Source: Streptococcus sp. DD12
GTDB taxonomy: Bacteria; Bacillota; Bacilli; Lactobacillales; Streptococcaceae
Assembly: GCF_001578885.1 (NCBI RefSeq)
Contig: NZ_KQ969495.1
Coordinates: 217,512-281,511 of the forward strand
DNA length: 64,000 nucleotides
Reading direction: 5' to 3'
The translations under genes and the position numbers were made by a program. This document shows, piece by piece, positions 47,448-56,920 of this stretch. Position 1 is the stretch's first letter. Every line of letters begins with the position of its first letter. The notes under the pieces were generated by a model. That model made no database searches and was not told the origin of the DNA. It was given only the letters and a program-made list of their open reading frames with translations.

Positions 47448-47464
47448 GAACAAGTAGAAGTGAG

Positions 47465-47496
47465 AACACACCAGACAGAAAGTTTGGTGTGTTTTT
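47465..47496 (+). terminator. Terminator of the SDR-AraC unit
   Basis: AACACACCA and TGGTGTGTT pair and are followed by a T run. Confidence 0.8.
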
Positions 47497-47547
47497 GTAT
47501 GGAAGGTGTAGTTTTAAAAAAACACAAAATAAAAAATCAGTTTTTCC

Positions 47548-47576
47548 TTGACTGACTTCCAAAAAACTGCTAAACT
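47548..47576 (+). promoter_or_regulatory. Promoter of the restriction-modification operon
   Basis: TTGACT (47548-47553), 17 bp, TAAACT (47571-47576). Two copies of a TTTTAAAAAACACAAA-like sequence flank it near 47515 and 47598. Confidence 0.65.
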
Positions 47577-47619
47577 ATATTTGTAAAGTAATTTTTAAAA
47601 AACACAAAGTGAGTATAAT

Positions 47620-48195
47620 ATGAAAAAAATACAGCTAGGAGACTTGGTGAGCTTTCAGGTTGGTTTTCCACAGTTTCGGGTCAAAGAACGACCAAATGGT
47701 CATCGCTATAAGATTTACAATCAGCTGGATTTGGAGGATGATCTGGCTGGAGTCAGTCACAAGGAGCGCGAGTCAAAGGAGCTGACCACCGCTGACCAGC
47801 TTACCTGTCTTAGCAGTGGCGATCTTGTCTTTAGTCTCATCTCGGGTACAGCCGCCATCGTCTCAAAGGAGCACGAGGGCTATTTCTACACTCAAAACTA
47901 TGTCGTCTTAGAGCCTTCAAATGAGCTAGACAAGAACTTTTTGCTCTATCTCTTAAACGAAGATAAGGCCGTTAAACGCCAGTTTCTCCTAGGATTGCAA
48001 GGGTCGGCTGTTTTGAAATACACCGTTAAACAGTTGCGCGAACTGCAACTACCAAGACTGGAAAGTCTGGAACGACAAAGGCTGATCGGTGCGATTTACC
48101 GTAAGCAAGAAGAGGTTAAAGCTTTAAAAACACGACAAGCTGAGAGAGAATATCTCTTACGAATGGGAGAACTAGAGGAGGTTCGCAAGGTATGA
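47620..48195 (+). CDS. Half-size HsdS-like protein (single recognition domain)
   Basis: 191 residues: one target-recognition-like domain (IQLGDLVSFQVGFPQFRV to YVVLEPS) followed by a conserved-region helix (LPRLESLERQRLIGAIYRKQEEVKAL). It resembles half of a type I specificity subunit. The last 4 bp overlap hsdR, so it is co-translated with it. Whether it works as a dimeric specificity subunit or is regulatory is unknown; it does not share the repeat boxes of the hsdS genes downstream. Confidence 0.75.
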   Translation: MKKIQLGDLVSFQVGFPQFRVKERPNGHRYKIYNQLDLEDDLAGVSHKERESKELTTADQLTCLSSGDLVFSLISGTAAIVSKEHEGYFYTQNYVVLEPSNELDKNFLLYLLNEDKAVKRQFLLGLQGSAVLKYTVKQLRELQLPRLESLERQRLIGAIYRKQEEVKALKTRQAEREYLLRMGELEEVRKV

Positions 48196-51100
48196 AAGAA
48201 CTAGATTTTGAAAAGCAATTAATCACTTATCTATCAACCGGACAAGTTGAGGGGGCGACAGATGGAAGTGAAGTGACAGAATCCCCGGTCGCCTATGTGA
48301 CCAAGAAGCGTCTGTGGAAATATGAAAAAGACATCAAGACAACAGAAGCTCTCTGGCAAAACTTTAAGGAAATTCTCGAGCAGCATAACCAAGACGTGCT
48401 CAAGAACCCACTGTCAGTCGCAGAATTTAACCAAGTAAAGAAAATCATTTCTGATCTCAAAACGCCCTATCAGGCAGGTCAGTTTCTCTATGGTCTAAAT
48501 GGGATTTCACAGGTAGAAGTGGATATGGATGATGGTCGCCATGTCTTTTTGACCGTTTTTGATCAGCGTAAGGTCGGGGCTGGCGATACGATCTATCAGA
48601 TTGTCAATCAAATCCACCGTCCTGCTGTGATTGCTGGGAAGGAAAATCGGATTTTTGATACGACTCTTCTCATCAATGGGCTTCCTATTATCCAAATAGA
48701 AGAGAAAAAAGATACGGTAGATGTCAATGCGGCGCTCAATCAGATGCACCAATATATAGACGAACACCAGTATAGTGATATTTTCTCTACGGTGCAAATC
48801 TTGGTCGGTCTGACCCCAACGAATGTCAAGTACATGGCCAATACCACCAGTCAAGGTTTCAATACAGACTTTGCCTTTCATTGGCAACGGCAATCCGATA
48901 ACACTCTGGTGAGGGATTGGAAGGAGTTTGCAGATAGCATGCTGTCTATCCCCATGGCTCATCAGATGGCCACCAACTACATGATCCTCGATGGGACCAA
49001 AAACAAGCAGATGCTCAAGGTCATGCGCCCCTATCAGGTCTATGCCACACAAAGGGTCATCGAAAAAATCAAGCAAACGGACTTTGAGCTCTCCAGCACG
49101 AAAATCGGCTATATCTGGCATACCACTGGCTCTGGAAAGACCATCACCAGCTTTAAAACAGCTTGGCTAGCTAGTCGCTTGCCAAATGTGGACAAGGTTG
49201 TCTTTGTCGTGGACCGCATCGCCCTGACCAGTCAGACCTTTGATGAGTACAGTGCCTATGATCCAGATGGTGTCGGTGAATCTGCAGGTAGTGTCCAAGA
49301 TACCAAGAAGACCACTGAGCTCAATCGTCGTCTCAAGAGCAAGGACAATGGCATCATCGTCACCTCTGTCCAAAAGCTCAATACCCTGATCAATCGCAAG
49401 AGTTTTAAGGCACCTGACAAACGCATTGTCTTTATCGTGGATGAGGCTCACCGCTCGACAGGTGGACTCTCCTTTGCGGCTATTCAAAAAGCCTTTCCGC
49501 AGTCAGCCTGGGTCGGCTATACGGGGACACCGATGTTTGATGAGACGACCAAGGGTCTAAGAACGGAAGATATCTTTGGTCCCTTGCTCCATGCCTATAC
49601 CATCCGTGAGGCCATCGCAGACCGCAATGTCTTGGGCTTTAAGGTGGACTTTGAGACCACTATCGATGAAGCAGATATGAAAGAGCGCTACCTACCAGCC
49701 TTTTATCGGGAACGCTACCCTAAATGGACAGAGGAGCAAATCCAAGAAAAAATCGCCCACCTCTCGCAAGAAGACATGGACGACGCGATCGAGCCTAGCT
49801 TTTATGATGAAAATCCTGACCATGTCAAACTTGTTGTGGCGGATATTTTCAAGCATTGGCGCAATCGTTCTAAGGACGGGCTCTACAATGCCATGCTGAC
49901 AACACACGTGGGAGGTGGAAAAGCCAGCACCCCGATGGCCATGATGTACTTCCGAGAGTTTGAACGGGTCAATGATGAAAGACGGGCAGCAGGTCAGCCA
50001 ACCCTAAAGGTAGCCGTCACCTTTAGCAAAAATACCACCAATAATGATAGTATGCTGGAAAGCAACCAAGGTCTCCATGAAGCTATGACAGTCTACAATC
50101 AGCTTTTTGGAACGAAGTTTGAGATGGATAATGTCGCTGGCTATACAGAGGATGTCACCTCGCGTCTGGCAAGGACAGCCCATGATGGTCAGTATCTGGA
50201 TCTGGTCATCGTGATTGATCAACTCTTGACAGGTTTTAATGCGCCAGAACTCAACACTCTCTATGTCGACCGCACGCTCAAGGATGCTAGTCTCATCCAA
50301 GCCTACTCTCGCACCAACCGTGTAGCGGATATGAATGAAAAACCTTGGGGGCGCATCGTCAACTACCGCTGGCCAGCCCACAATGAAAAATTGATGAATC
50401 AAGCTCTCTCTATCTATGCCAATAAGGACTCGGCCAAGCTGAGCGACGAAGAGCGCAAGGCAGGCAACACCAAGGATGGCATCACTGCACCAGAGTTTCA
50501 AGACCTGCTCACTCAAGTCAAGGAAACCGTCACCCAGCTCTCTGACATGACACAAGTCTTTAACCAACTCCCACCATCTGAAAAGAAAAAGAAGACATGC
50601 TGGGCTTGCTTAGAGACTATAATACAGGCATGTCCAAGCTCATGCAGTACACTCCAAGCGAGGAAGAAGGGGGCGATGTAGGCTTTGACTACGATGATCC
50701 CGATATTCTCCTAAAAGAACTAGGGATGACACCTGAGCAGGAAGTCATGCTGACGACAGTCTTGACAAATGAGCTAAAAAACCACCTAGCCAAGGAAAAG
50801 AAAATCCCTATCTGGGAGGTGGAGTTGCGAATGACCCATGTCAAGGATGTGGAAGTCAACTATGACTACCTGACAGAGCTCATCGAGCAGCTTCTCAACC
50901 AAGTTCACGAAGGTAAAAAGGAAGCAGCCAAGGAAACCAAGGAAGAAATCCAGAAGTTTGCCAATAGCTTGGAAGACCGCACCTATGCAGAAAAAATCGT
51001 CACTGCAGCCCAAGCAATCTACCAAGGGCACTACCCGACAGCAGATAGTAACTTTACCTATCCAGCTCGTCTCAGCGAAAGCCAAACAATCATCCAAGAA

Positions 51101-51388
51101 GCCAATGCCGTCAGCCTCAATCGTGTCTTTCTCGACTTCCGCAACCAGTGGGGCATCACGGACATCGTGACCAACCAAGGCTTGCGTAGCCTCTTTGCCA
51201 ACCACCGCTATGAGCAAAAGGACATGGATGATAGCGGTCAGCTCCGTGACATCATCGCCCAAGCTAGCCTGACCTACCAAGAAATGGCTATGGATAGCAA
51301 AATCCAAACCCTTAGCCGGATCAAATACCGCAACGGCCTTAGAGAAGCCATCTACCAACTGGCTGACCAGATGGTGGAGCGGTTGTGA
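48192..51388 (+). pseudogene. hsdR: Type I restriction enzyme HsdR, split by a one-base frameshift
   Basis: The nuclease and motor subunit, about 1065 residues if joined. The first frame (to 50681) has the nuclease motif FDTTLLINGLPIIQIEEKKD, Walker A HTTGSGKT, VDEAHRSTGG and TGTPMF; the second (from about 50592 to 51388) has the C-terminal helical domain. At GAAAAGAAAAAGAAGAC (50580-50596) one more A in the A5 run would give PPSEKKKEDMLGLL and join the frames. It may be an off-phase of a slipping tract, a true loss, a frameshifting site or a sequence error. Confidence 0.85.
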
Positions 51389-51433
51389 GGGTGAGAAAAT
51401 TAAGTTAATAAAGTAGAAAAGAGTAAATAAGTG

Positions 51434-52948
51434 ATGAAAAAAATAGGATTTTTATTTGGTGCAGGAGCTGAAATTTCTTATGGAATGCCAACAGGGGGAA
51501 AGTTTGCACTTGATATTTTCAGGAAAGATACTTCTTTGGCAAAGAAAGCATTTATAGATAATCGAAGTAGGATTGTAGAGAGCTCACAATATGCTTCAAA
51601 TTGGCTTCCTCAGGAATATGATACCAAAAGAGTTACCACTTTTAGAGAAAGTGTTTATGAAAGAATTATCAAAGACACAGTTGTAAATAATAGAGATTAC
51701 ATCATTGAGCGGATTAACGAATTTGATAAGGTTGGGGATATTATTTTAAAAAATAAAAGAACGAACACTAAAGAATTTAAAAAATCTGTCGAACAAGATC
51801 TTGAGGTATCCTATTCTGATATAAACATTAATCATCAACTTAGGTATAACCACTATTTAGAACAAGGGAATCAATTATTTTCAAGTAAATATTTTGCAAT
51901 ACTGTTAACTTATTATAAAAATTATGCATTCAGCAAACAAGAAGACAAGGAGTTGTTGGGTGATATAGTAAAATCTCTGTTACAATTGCATATAGGTGCA
52001 ATGAGTGAAAATCTTTCGAGAAATATTAAAGAAAATATTTTTGATGAGGATAAGTTAGGCTTGGATATTTTTGATGATTTGGGAAGTAATATTAACGTAA
52101 ATTATCAATCAGCTGGAGTTAAGGGGTTAGAATTACTTTCTCGAACTCGATCAAGAGAACTGCATACAATTGTTGATTTTGCATTTGAAGTGGTTGAACA
52201 CATTTATGCTGATGTACTAGATTATAAAACAGTAATTGATAGTAACTGGCACTATTTGTATAGTCCTAAAAGTGAATGGGGGAAATTTTGTAATATTAGC
52301 ATATTTTTACACTCTGTTCGTGAATACATTCTTAGCTTTGATTCTGAAGATGGCAATGATGGCTATTATGATGATTTGGCTACACAGGAAAAATTTAGCG
52401 TCTCTGGTATAGCGACATCAAATTATATTAACGGCTTAATCGGTGAGAAGTTATCAAAACATTCTATAACATTTTTAAATGGAAGTGTTAATGAGTATTA
52501 TGACCCGTATATGAATACCTTGATTCCTGAAGACAAATATAAAGATTATGCTCATTTTGCAGTTCCTTTGATTTTTACACAAAGCGGTACAAAGCCGATG
52601 ACATCTATTGATATGTCTATCAAGTACGTTGATTATTATAATTTACTAAGTGATTCAGATTTTATATGTTCTATAGGATTTGGGTTCAATTATGATGATG
52701 AGCACATCAACGGTATAATCAGAAATGTTATTGAAAAACACAATAAACATCTTGTTATAGTGGACTTAGCTAATTATGAAGATGAGGATGTTAGAACTGA
52801 AAATATGGCTAAAAAATTAAAAATTAGTGATTCCGGTAAGATTCATTATCTTCTGGTAGATAGCACTAGGCAAATTCAAGGGCAAAATTGGACGGAATAT
52901 ATCGTATCTGAAGAATTTTTGAAACAATTGGGAGAAGAATTTTCATGA
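51434..52948 (+). CDS. SIR2-like domain protein inside the RM operon
   Basis: 504 residues. The N-terminus GFLFGAGAEISYGMPTGG is the NAD-binding glycine motif of SIR2-like proteins; ATSNYINGLIGEK matches the family NY motif, and SIGFGFNYDDEHINGII the C-terminal nucleotide motif. Where LHG is usual it reads FLNGS, with Asn in place of the catalytic His, if the match is right. The gene is clearly more A/T-rich than hsdR and hsdM. SIR2 proteins in defence islands often deplete NAD on phage attack; that role is inferred. It overlaps hsdS by 4 bp. Confidence 0.75.
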   Translation: MKKIGFLFGAGAEISYGMPTGGKFALDIFRKDTSLAKKAFIDNRSRIVESSQYASNWLPQEYDTKRVTTFRESVYERIIKDTVVNNRDYIIERINEFDKVGDIILKNKRTNTKEFKKSVEQDLEVSYSDININHQLRYNHYLEQGNQLFSSKYFAILLTYYKNYAFSKQEDKELLGDIVKSLLQLHIGAMSENLSRNIKENIFDEDKLGLDIFDDLGSNINVNYQSAGVKGLELLSRTRSRELHTIVDFAFEVVEHIYADVLDYKTVIDSNWHYLYSPKSEWGKFCNISIFLHSVREYILSFDSEDGNDGYYDDLATQEKFSVSGIATSNYINGLIGEKLSKHSITFLNGSVNEYYDPYMNTLIPEDKYKDYAHFAVPLIFTQSGTKPMTSIDMSIKYVDYYNLLSDSDFICSIGFGFNYDDEHINGIIRNVIEKHNKHLVIVDLANYEDEDVRTENMAKKLKISDSGKIHYLLVDSTRQIQGQNWTEYIVSEEFLKQLGEEFS

Positions 52949-54123
52949 AAAACATACCAAAATTAAGATTTCCAGAGTTTAAAGATTCTCCTGCTTGGGA
53001 ACAGCGTAGGTTAGGGGAAGTTGGAGAAATTCAAACTGGTAATACTCCGCCCACTAATGAAGAAGATAATTACGAAAAGAATGGATTCCCATGGGTCACA
53101 CCTACTGATATTAATTCATTGGTTCTTCATACGACTTCAAAACAATTATCAGAAGTAGGGAAATCCAAAGCTAGAATTGCTAAGTCTGGTTCAATATTGG
53201 TAACATGTATTGCGAGTATTGGGAAAAATACATTAGTTAGAACTGATTCGGCTTTTAATCAACAAATTAATTCATTGACGCCTAGTGAAAAATATTCATC
53301 GTATTTTTTACTAACACAATCTGAAATGTGGTCAAGATATATGCTCAGTGTAGCAGGTGCAGGAACAATGCAAATTATTAATAAAAGTGACTTTTCAAAT
53401 ATTAAGACTATGGTTCCCACCCTCCCCGAGCAAGAACGCATTGGCGCCTTCTTCCAAACCCTAGACGCGACCATCGCTAGTCATCAGCGTAAGCTGGAAC
53501 ATTTGAAAATGCGTAAGAAAGGCCTCTTACAGAAAATGTTTCCAAAAAATGGCGAAAGTTTTCCGGAAATTCGTTTTCCTGAATTTACCGATGCTTGGGA
53601 ACAGCGTAGGCTGGGGGAAGTGGCGGAAATTATTATGGGGCAATCTCCTAATAGTGAAAACTATACTGATAATCCAGCGGACTATATCCTTGTTCAAGGA
53701 AATGCAGACATGAAGAATGGGAGGGTTTTTCCAAGGGTATGGACGACTCAGGTTACAAAACAAGGAAGAATAGGTGATTTGATTTTAAGTGTTCGTGCAC
53801 CAGTTGGGGATATAGGTAAGACGGACTATAATGTTGTTTTAGGTCGTGGTGTTGCTGCAATTCGTGGAAATGAATTCTTATTTCAAACACTATTAAAAAT
53901 GAAACAATTTGGTTATTGGAATAAACTAAGCACAGGGTCAACTTTTGAAAGTATAAATTCTAATGATATAAAATTAGCAGAAATCCCCCTCCCCTCCCTC
54001 CCCGAACAAGAACGGATCGGCGCATTCTTTCAAACCCTAGACGCGACCATCGCTAGTCATCAGCGTAAGCTGGAACATTTGAAAACACTGAAAAAAGGGC
54101 TTTTGCAACAGCTTTTCCCTTAG
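52945..54123 (+). CDS. hsdS: Type I restriction specificity subunit HsdS, two recognition domains
   Basis: 392 residues. Each half begins with a box like RFPEF..AWEQRRLGEV and ends with LPEQERIGAFFQTLDATIASHQRKLEHLK; between them lie two different recognition domains (GEIQTGNTPPTNEE... and AEIIMGQSPNSENY...). It determines the DNA sequence methylated by HsdM and cut by HsdR. The boxes recur downstream, in the remnant at 56541 and in the second hsdS, giving material for domain swapping. Confidence 0.93.
   Translation: MKNIPKLRFPEFKDSPAWEQRRLGEVGEIQTGNTPPTNEEDNYEKNGFPWVTPTDINSLVLHTTSKQLSEVGKSKARIAKSGSILVTCIASIGKNTLVRTDSAFNQQINSLTPSEKYSSYFLLTQSEMWSRYMLSVAGAGTMQIINKSDFSNIKTMVPTLPEQERIGAFFQTLDATIASHQRKLEHLKMRKKGLLQKMFPKNGESFPEIRFPEFTDAWEQRRLGEVAEIIMGQSPNSENYTDNPADYILVQGNADMKNGRVFPRVWTTQVTKQGRIGDLILSVRAPVGDIGKTDYNVVLGRGVAAIRGNEFLFQTLLKMKQFGYWNKLSTGSTFESINSNDIKLAEIPLPSLPEQERIGAFFQTLDATIASHQRKLEHLKTLKKGLLQQLFP
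53421..53508 (+). repeat. HsdS conserved box, copy 1
   Basis: 88 bp beginning CCTCCCCGAGCAAGAACG, coding LPEQERIGAFFQTLDAT and the helix after it. Repeated at 53997 and 57403 in direct orientation. Confidence 0.9.
53997..54084 (+). repeat. HsdS conserved box, copy 2
   Basis: 88 bp, almost the same as copy 1, at the end of the intact hsdS. Confidence 0.9.
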
Positions 54124-54169
54124 GATGAGCTTCATTTTTGAGAAGACAGCTAAAAACAAGGAGGTATAC

Positions 54170-55765
54170 ATGACCAGTAAAACACAGGAAATCACAGACA
54201 AGATCTGGGCTATGGCCAATGAATTGCGGGGCAATATGGAGGCCAATGAGTACAAAAACTATATCCTAGCCTTCATCTTTTACCGCTATTTGTCCGAGCA
54301 TCAGGAGAAGTACTTGGTGAGCAATCAGGTCATCGATGTGCCAGAGGGGATGACGGTCAACCAAGCCTACAAGGAGCAGGCTTCTGGTGAGGATTTGGAG
54401 GAGTATCTAGAGGATATTTCCCTGACCTTGGGCTATGCCATTGAGCCTGAGGATACTTGGGAGTCCTTGCGGGAGAAGATCGCAGATAGTCAGGTCATGC
54501 CCAGTGATTATCAGACCATTTTTGAGCATTTTAACCGCAATGTGGAGCGTAACCGTGAGGCTTCCAAGGACTTTAGTGGCGTTTTTAACGACATCAACCT
54601 CGGGGATTCACGCTTGGGAGCGTCTACGACAGCTCGTGCCAAGTCGCTAGGTGCCATTGTCAAGCTCATCGATGGGATCGACTACAAGAGTGAGGATGGT
54701 AGAGACATCCTAGGAGAGATTTACGAGTATCTGATCGGGAAATTTGCTGCCTCAGCAGGGAAAAAAGGGGGCGAGTTTTACACGCCCCATGAGGTTAGCC
54801 AGATCTTGGCCAAGCTGGTGACGCTAGATGTCACTGAAGACCTAGATACAGCCTTTAGCGTCTACGACCCGACCATGGGGTCCGGTTCTCTCCTTTTGAC
54901 CGTGGGAAATGAACTCCCCCAAGGCAAAAAAGCAGGTGCCATCAAGTACTTTGGTCAGGAGTTAGGGACGACCACCTACAACTTGGCTCGGATGAACCTC
55001 ATGATGCACGATGTGACCTATACCAATATGACTCTTAGAAATGCGGATACCCTAGAGAGTGACTGGCCAGATGGACCTGATGAGAAAGGGATTGACCACC
55101 CCCGCTCTTTTGATGCCGTGGTGGCCAACCCTCCCTACTCAGCCAAGTGGGACAATGCGGACTCCAAGCTCAAAGACCCCCGCTTTTCAGACTATGGCAA
55201 GCTAGCCCCTGCCTCAAAAGCAGACTATGCCTTTATCCTACACAGCCTTTACCATCTCAATAACACGGGGACCATGGCTATCGTGCTCCCCCACGGCGTG
55301 CTCTTTCGTGGTGCAGCAGAGGGCAAGATTCGTAAGGTTTTGATTGAAAAGAATTACCTAGATGCTGTTATCGGCCTACCAGCCAACCTCTTTTACGGCA
55401 CCAGCATTCCAACCACTATCTTAGTCTTTAAGAAAAATCGCAAGACCAAGGATGTTTTCTTTATCGATGCTTCCAAAGACTACAGCAAAGGTAAAAACCA
55501 AAATAGCCTAACCGAGGCGCATATCGAAAAAATTGTCGCAACCTATAAAGATCGTCAAGATGTGGACAAGTATGCTCACTTAGCGAGTCTGGAAGAAATA
55601 CAGGAAAACGACTACAACCTCAATATCCCTCGCTATGTGGATACCTTTGAGGAGGAAGAACCGATTGACCTTGATGAAATCAAGCAACTCCTAGCCCAAG
55701 ACGACCAAGAAATCGCCAAACTCGAAGCTGAAATCGATGAGTTGTTAAAAGAATTAGGCGTTTAA
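54170..55765 (+). CDS. hsdM: Type I DNA methyltransferase subunit HsdM
   Basis: 531 residues. An N-terminal helical domain (ITDKIWAMANELRGNM), then the adenine methyltransferase core: GEFYTPHEVSQIL, DPTMGSGSLLLTVG for SAM and the catalytic VVANPPYSAKWD. The start is the ATG at 54170 with AAGGAGG 7 nt upstream; 46 bp after hsdS. Confidence 0.96.
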   Translation: MTSKTQEITDKIWAMANELRGNMEANEYKNYILAFIFYRYLSEHQEKYLVSNQVIDVPEGMTVNQAYKEQASGEDLEEYLEDISLTLGYAIEPEDTWESLREKIADSQVMPSDYQTIFEHFNRNVERNREASKDFSGVFNDINLGDSRLGASTTARAKSLGAIVKLIDGIDYKSEDGRDILGEIYEYLIGKFAASAGKKGGEFYTPHEVSQILAKLVTLDVTEDLDTAFSVYDPTMGSGSLLLTVGNELPQGKKAGAIKYFGQELGTTTYNLARMNLMMHDVTYTNMTLRNADTLESDWPDGPDEKGIDHPRSFDAVVANPPYSAKWDNADSKLKDPRFSDYGKLAPASKADYAFILHSLYHLNNTGTMAIVLPHGVLFRGAAEGKIRKVLIEKNYLDAVIGLPANLFYGTSIPTTILVFKKNRKTKDVFFIDASKDYSKGKNQNSLTEAHIEKIVATYKDRQDVDKYAHLASLEEIQENDYNLNIPRYVDTFEEEEPIDLDEIKQLLAQDDQEIAKLEAEIDELLKELGV

Positions 55766-55773
55766 GACGTGAG

Positions 55774-55800
55774 AAACCGACCAAGCAGTCGGTTTTTCTT
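55774..55800 (+). terminator. Terminator of the hsd operon
   Basis: AAACCGAC-caagca-GTCGGTTT with a T run, 8 bp after hsdM. Confidence 0.88.
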
Positions 55801-55913
55801 CTTTTATGAAAATCAAACGACGAGATTTTATTGAACGATCGTAGTTGTTACTTGTAAGCACTTCAAAAAACCTGTAAAATAGACCTGTAAAAAAACGTGT
55901 GAAAGGTGCTGTT

Positions 55914-56201
55914 ATGAACAAGGAAGGAAATATTAAGAATGTATCTTTTAAAATTGACGCAGACTTACTAACGACAGCGCGTTCTATTTTGAAGCAAAAC
56001 GGCTACACCTTATCAAAGGGCTTGACTCTTTTCTTGAAAAATGTGGCGGTTAGGGAGGAAGTCCCCCTTGAAACGGAGGAGGATTTGGAAAATGAACGCT
56101 TGTTTTTGCAACTAAAAAACGAGATTAAAACGAGTCTTGATGAGGTGCAGTCTGGAAGTTACTATACTGATGAAGATTTGGTAGAACGCTATGGTTTATA
56201 G
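55914..56201 (+). CDS. RelB/DinJ-type antitoxin
   Basis: 95 residues. The N-terminal KNVSFKIDADLLTTARSILKQ is a ribbon-helix-helix DNA-binding part; the acidic C-terminus (TEEDLENERLFLQ, YYTDEDLVERYGL) should wrap the toxin. The start is the ATG at 55914. Two CCTGTAAAA repeats (55871, 55884) upstream may be its operator or contain the -10. It overlaps the toxin gene by 11 bp. Confidence 0.85.
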   Translation: MNKEGNIKNVSFKIDADLLTTARSILKQNGYTLSKGLTLFLKNVAVREEVPLETEEDLENERLFLQLKNEIKTSLDEVQSGSYYTDEDLVERYGL

Positions 56202-56514
56202 TATTCGCTATGCAGAAAGGGTCGTAGAGGAACTCGATCGAATCTACAGTTATATTTCTACTAACTTTAGTATTACGAGTGCTAGAAGAAAAATCTCAAA
56301 GATTAGAGCCAAGAGGAATCAGCTTCAGTATATGCCCGGTGGGTTTGATTTTGATGACCGATTAGGAAGAAAATTGAATGCAAATTTTAAAACACAGGCC
56401 TTAGTTTGTGATGATTATCTAATATTGTTCCTTGTGGATGACAAACAAAAGATTGTTATCGTTACCCACCTCATTCCGTCGAAGAGCAACTATATGAAGT
56501 TGTTAAAAAAGTAA
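56191..56514 (+). CDS. RelE/ParE-type toxin
   Basis: 107 residues. YSIRYAERVVEELDRIYSYI is the N-terminal helix pair of the superfamily and the C-terminal strand reads IVIVTHLIPSKSNY. RelE members cut mRNA on the ribosome, ParE members poison gyrase; which applies is not clear. Its start lies inside the antitoxin gene. The pair lies inside the hsd region and may stabilise it. Confidence 0.85.
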   Translation: MVYSIRYAERVVEELDRIYSYISTNFSITSARRKISKIRAKRNQLQYMPGGFDFDDRLGRKLNANFKTQALVCDDYLILFLVDDKQKIVIVTHLIPSKSNYMKLLKK

Positions 56515-56540
56515 ACTAAAGAGCGCAAGCTCTTTTTAGT

Positions 56541-56904
56541 TTTCCGGAAATTCGTTTTCCTGAATATACCGACGCTTGGGAGAGAAAAGCTCCAGTGGAG
56601 GTTTTCTGCCTTTTCCAAGAAATAGAAAGGAAAAGGGCGTAAGTTGGGGTGAGCAAGATTGGAAAATCAAAACATCGCTTTCCAGAATTTACAGATGCCG
56701 ACGCTTGGGAGAGAAAATCTCCAGTGGAGGTTTTCTGCCTTTTCCAAGAAATAGAAAGGAAAAGGGCGTAGGTTGGGGTGAGCAAGATTGGAAAATCAAA
56801 ACATCGCTTTCCAGAATTTACAGATGCCGACGCTTGGGAGAGAAAATCTCCAGTGGAGTTTTTCTGCGATTTCCTAGAAATAGGAACGAAATCGGAGTAA
56901 GTTG
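56541..56904 (+). repeat. hsdS remnant and 129-bp tandem repeat
   Basis: The 406-bp gap after the toxin begins with a copy of the central hsdS box (56541-56580, like 53551-53597) that runs into a stop. From 56571 a 129-bp unit follows: 56571-56699, 56700-56828 and a third copy (56829 to about 56904) that diverges after 76 bp. Copies 1 and 2 are almost the same. Each holds two palindromes, one around CTCCAGTGGAG and one with stem CCTTTTCC/GGAAAAGG. Chance open frames run through it, but no ribosome site supports a gene. Confidence 0.9.
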
Positions 56905-56920
56905 GGGGAAAGGAGTTTAC

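Noticed and set aside
56576..56920. N-terminal extension of the second hsdS through the 129-bp repeats
   Set aside because: The open frame is a by-product of a repeat length divisible by three; the ATG at 56921 has a ribosome site and matches the start of the intact hsdS.
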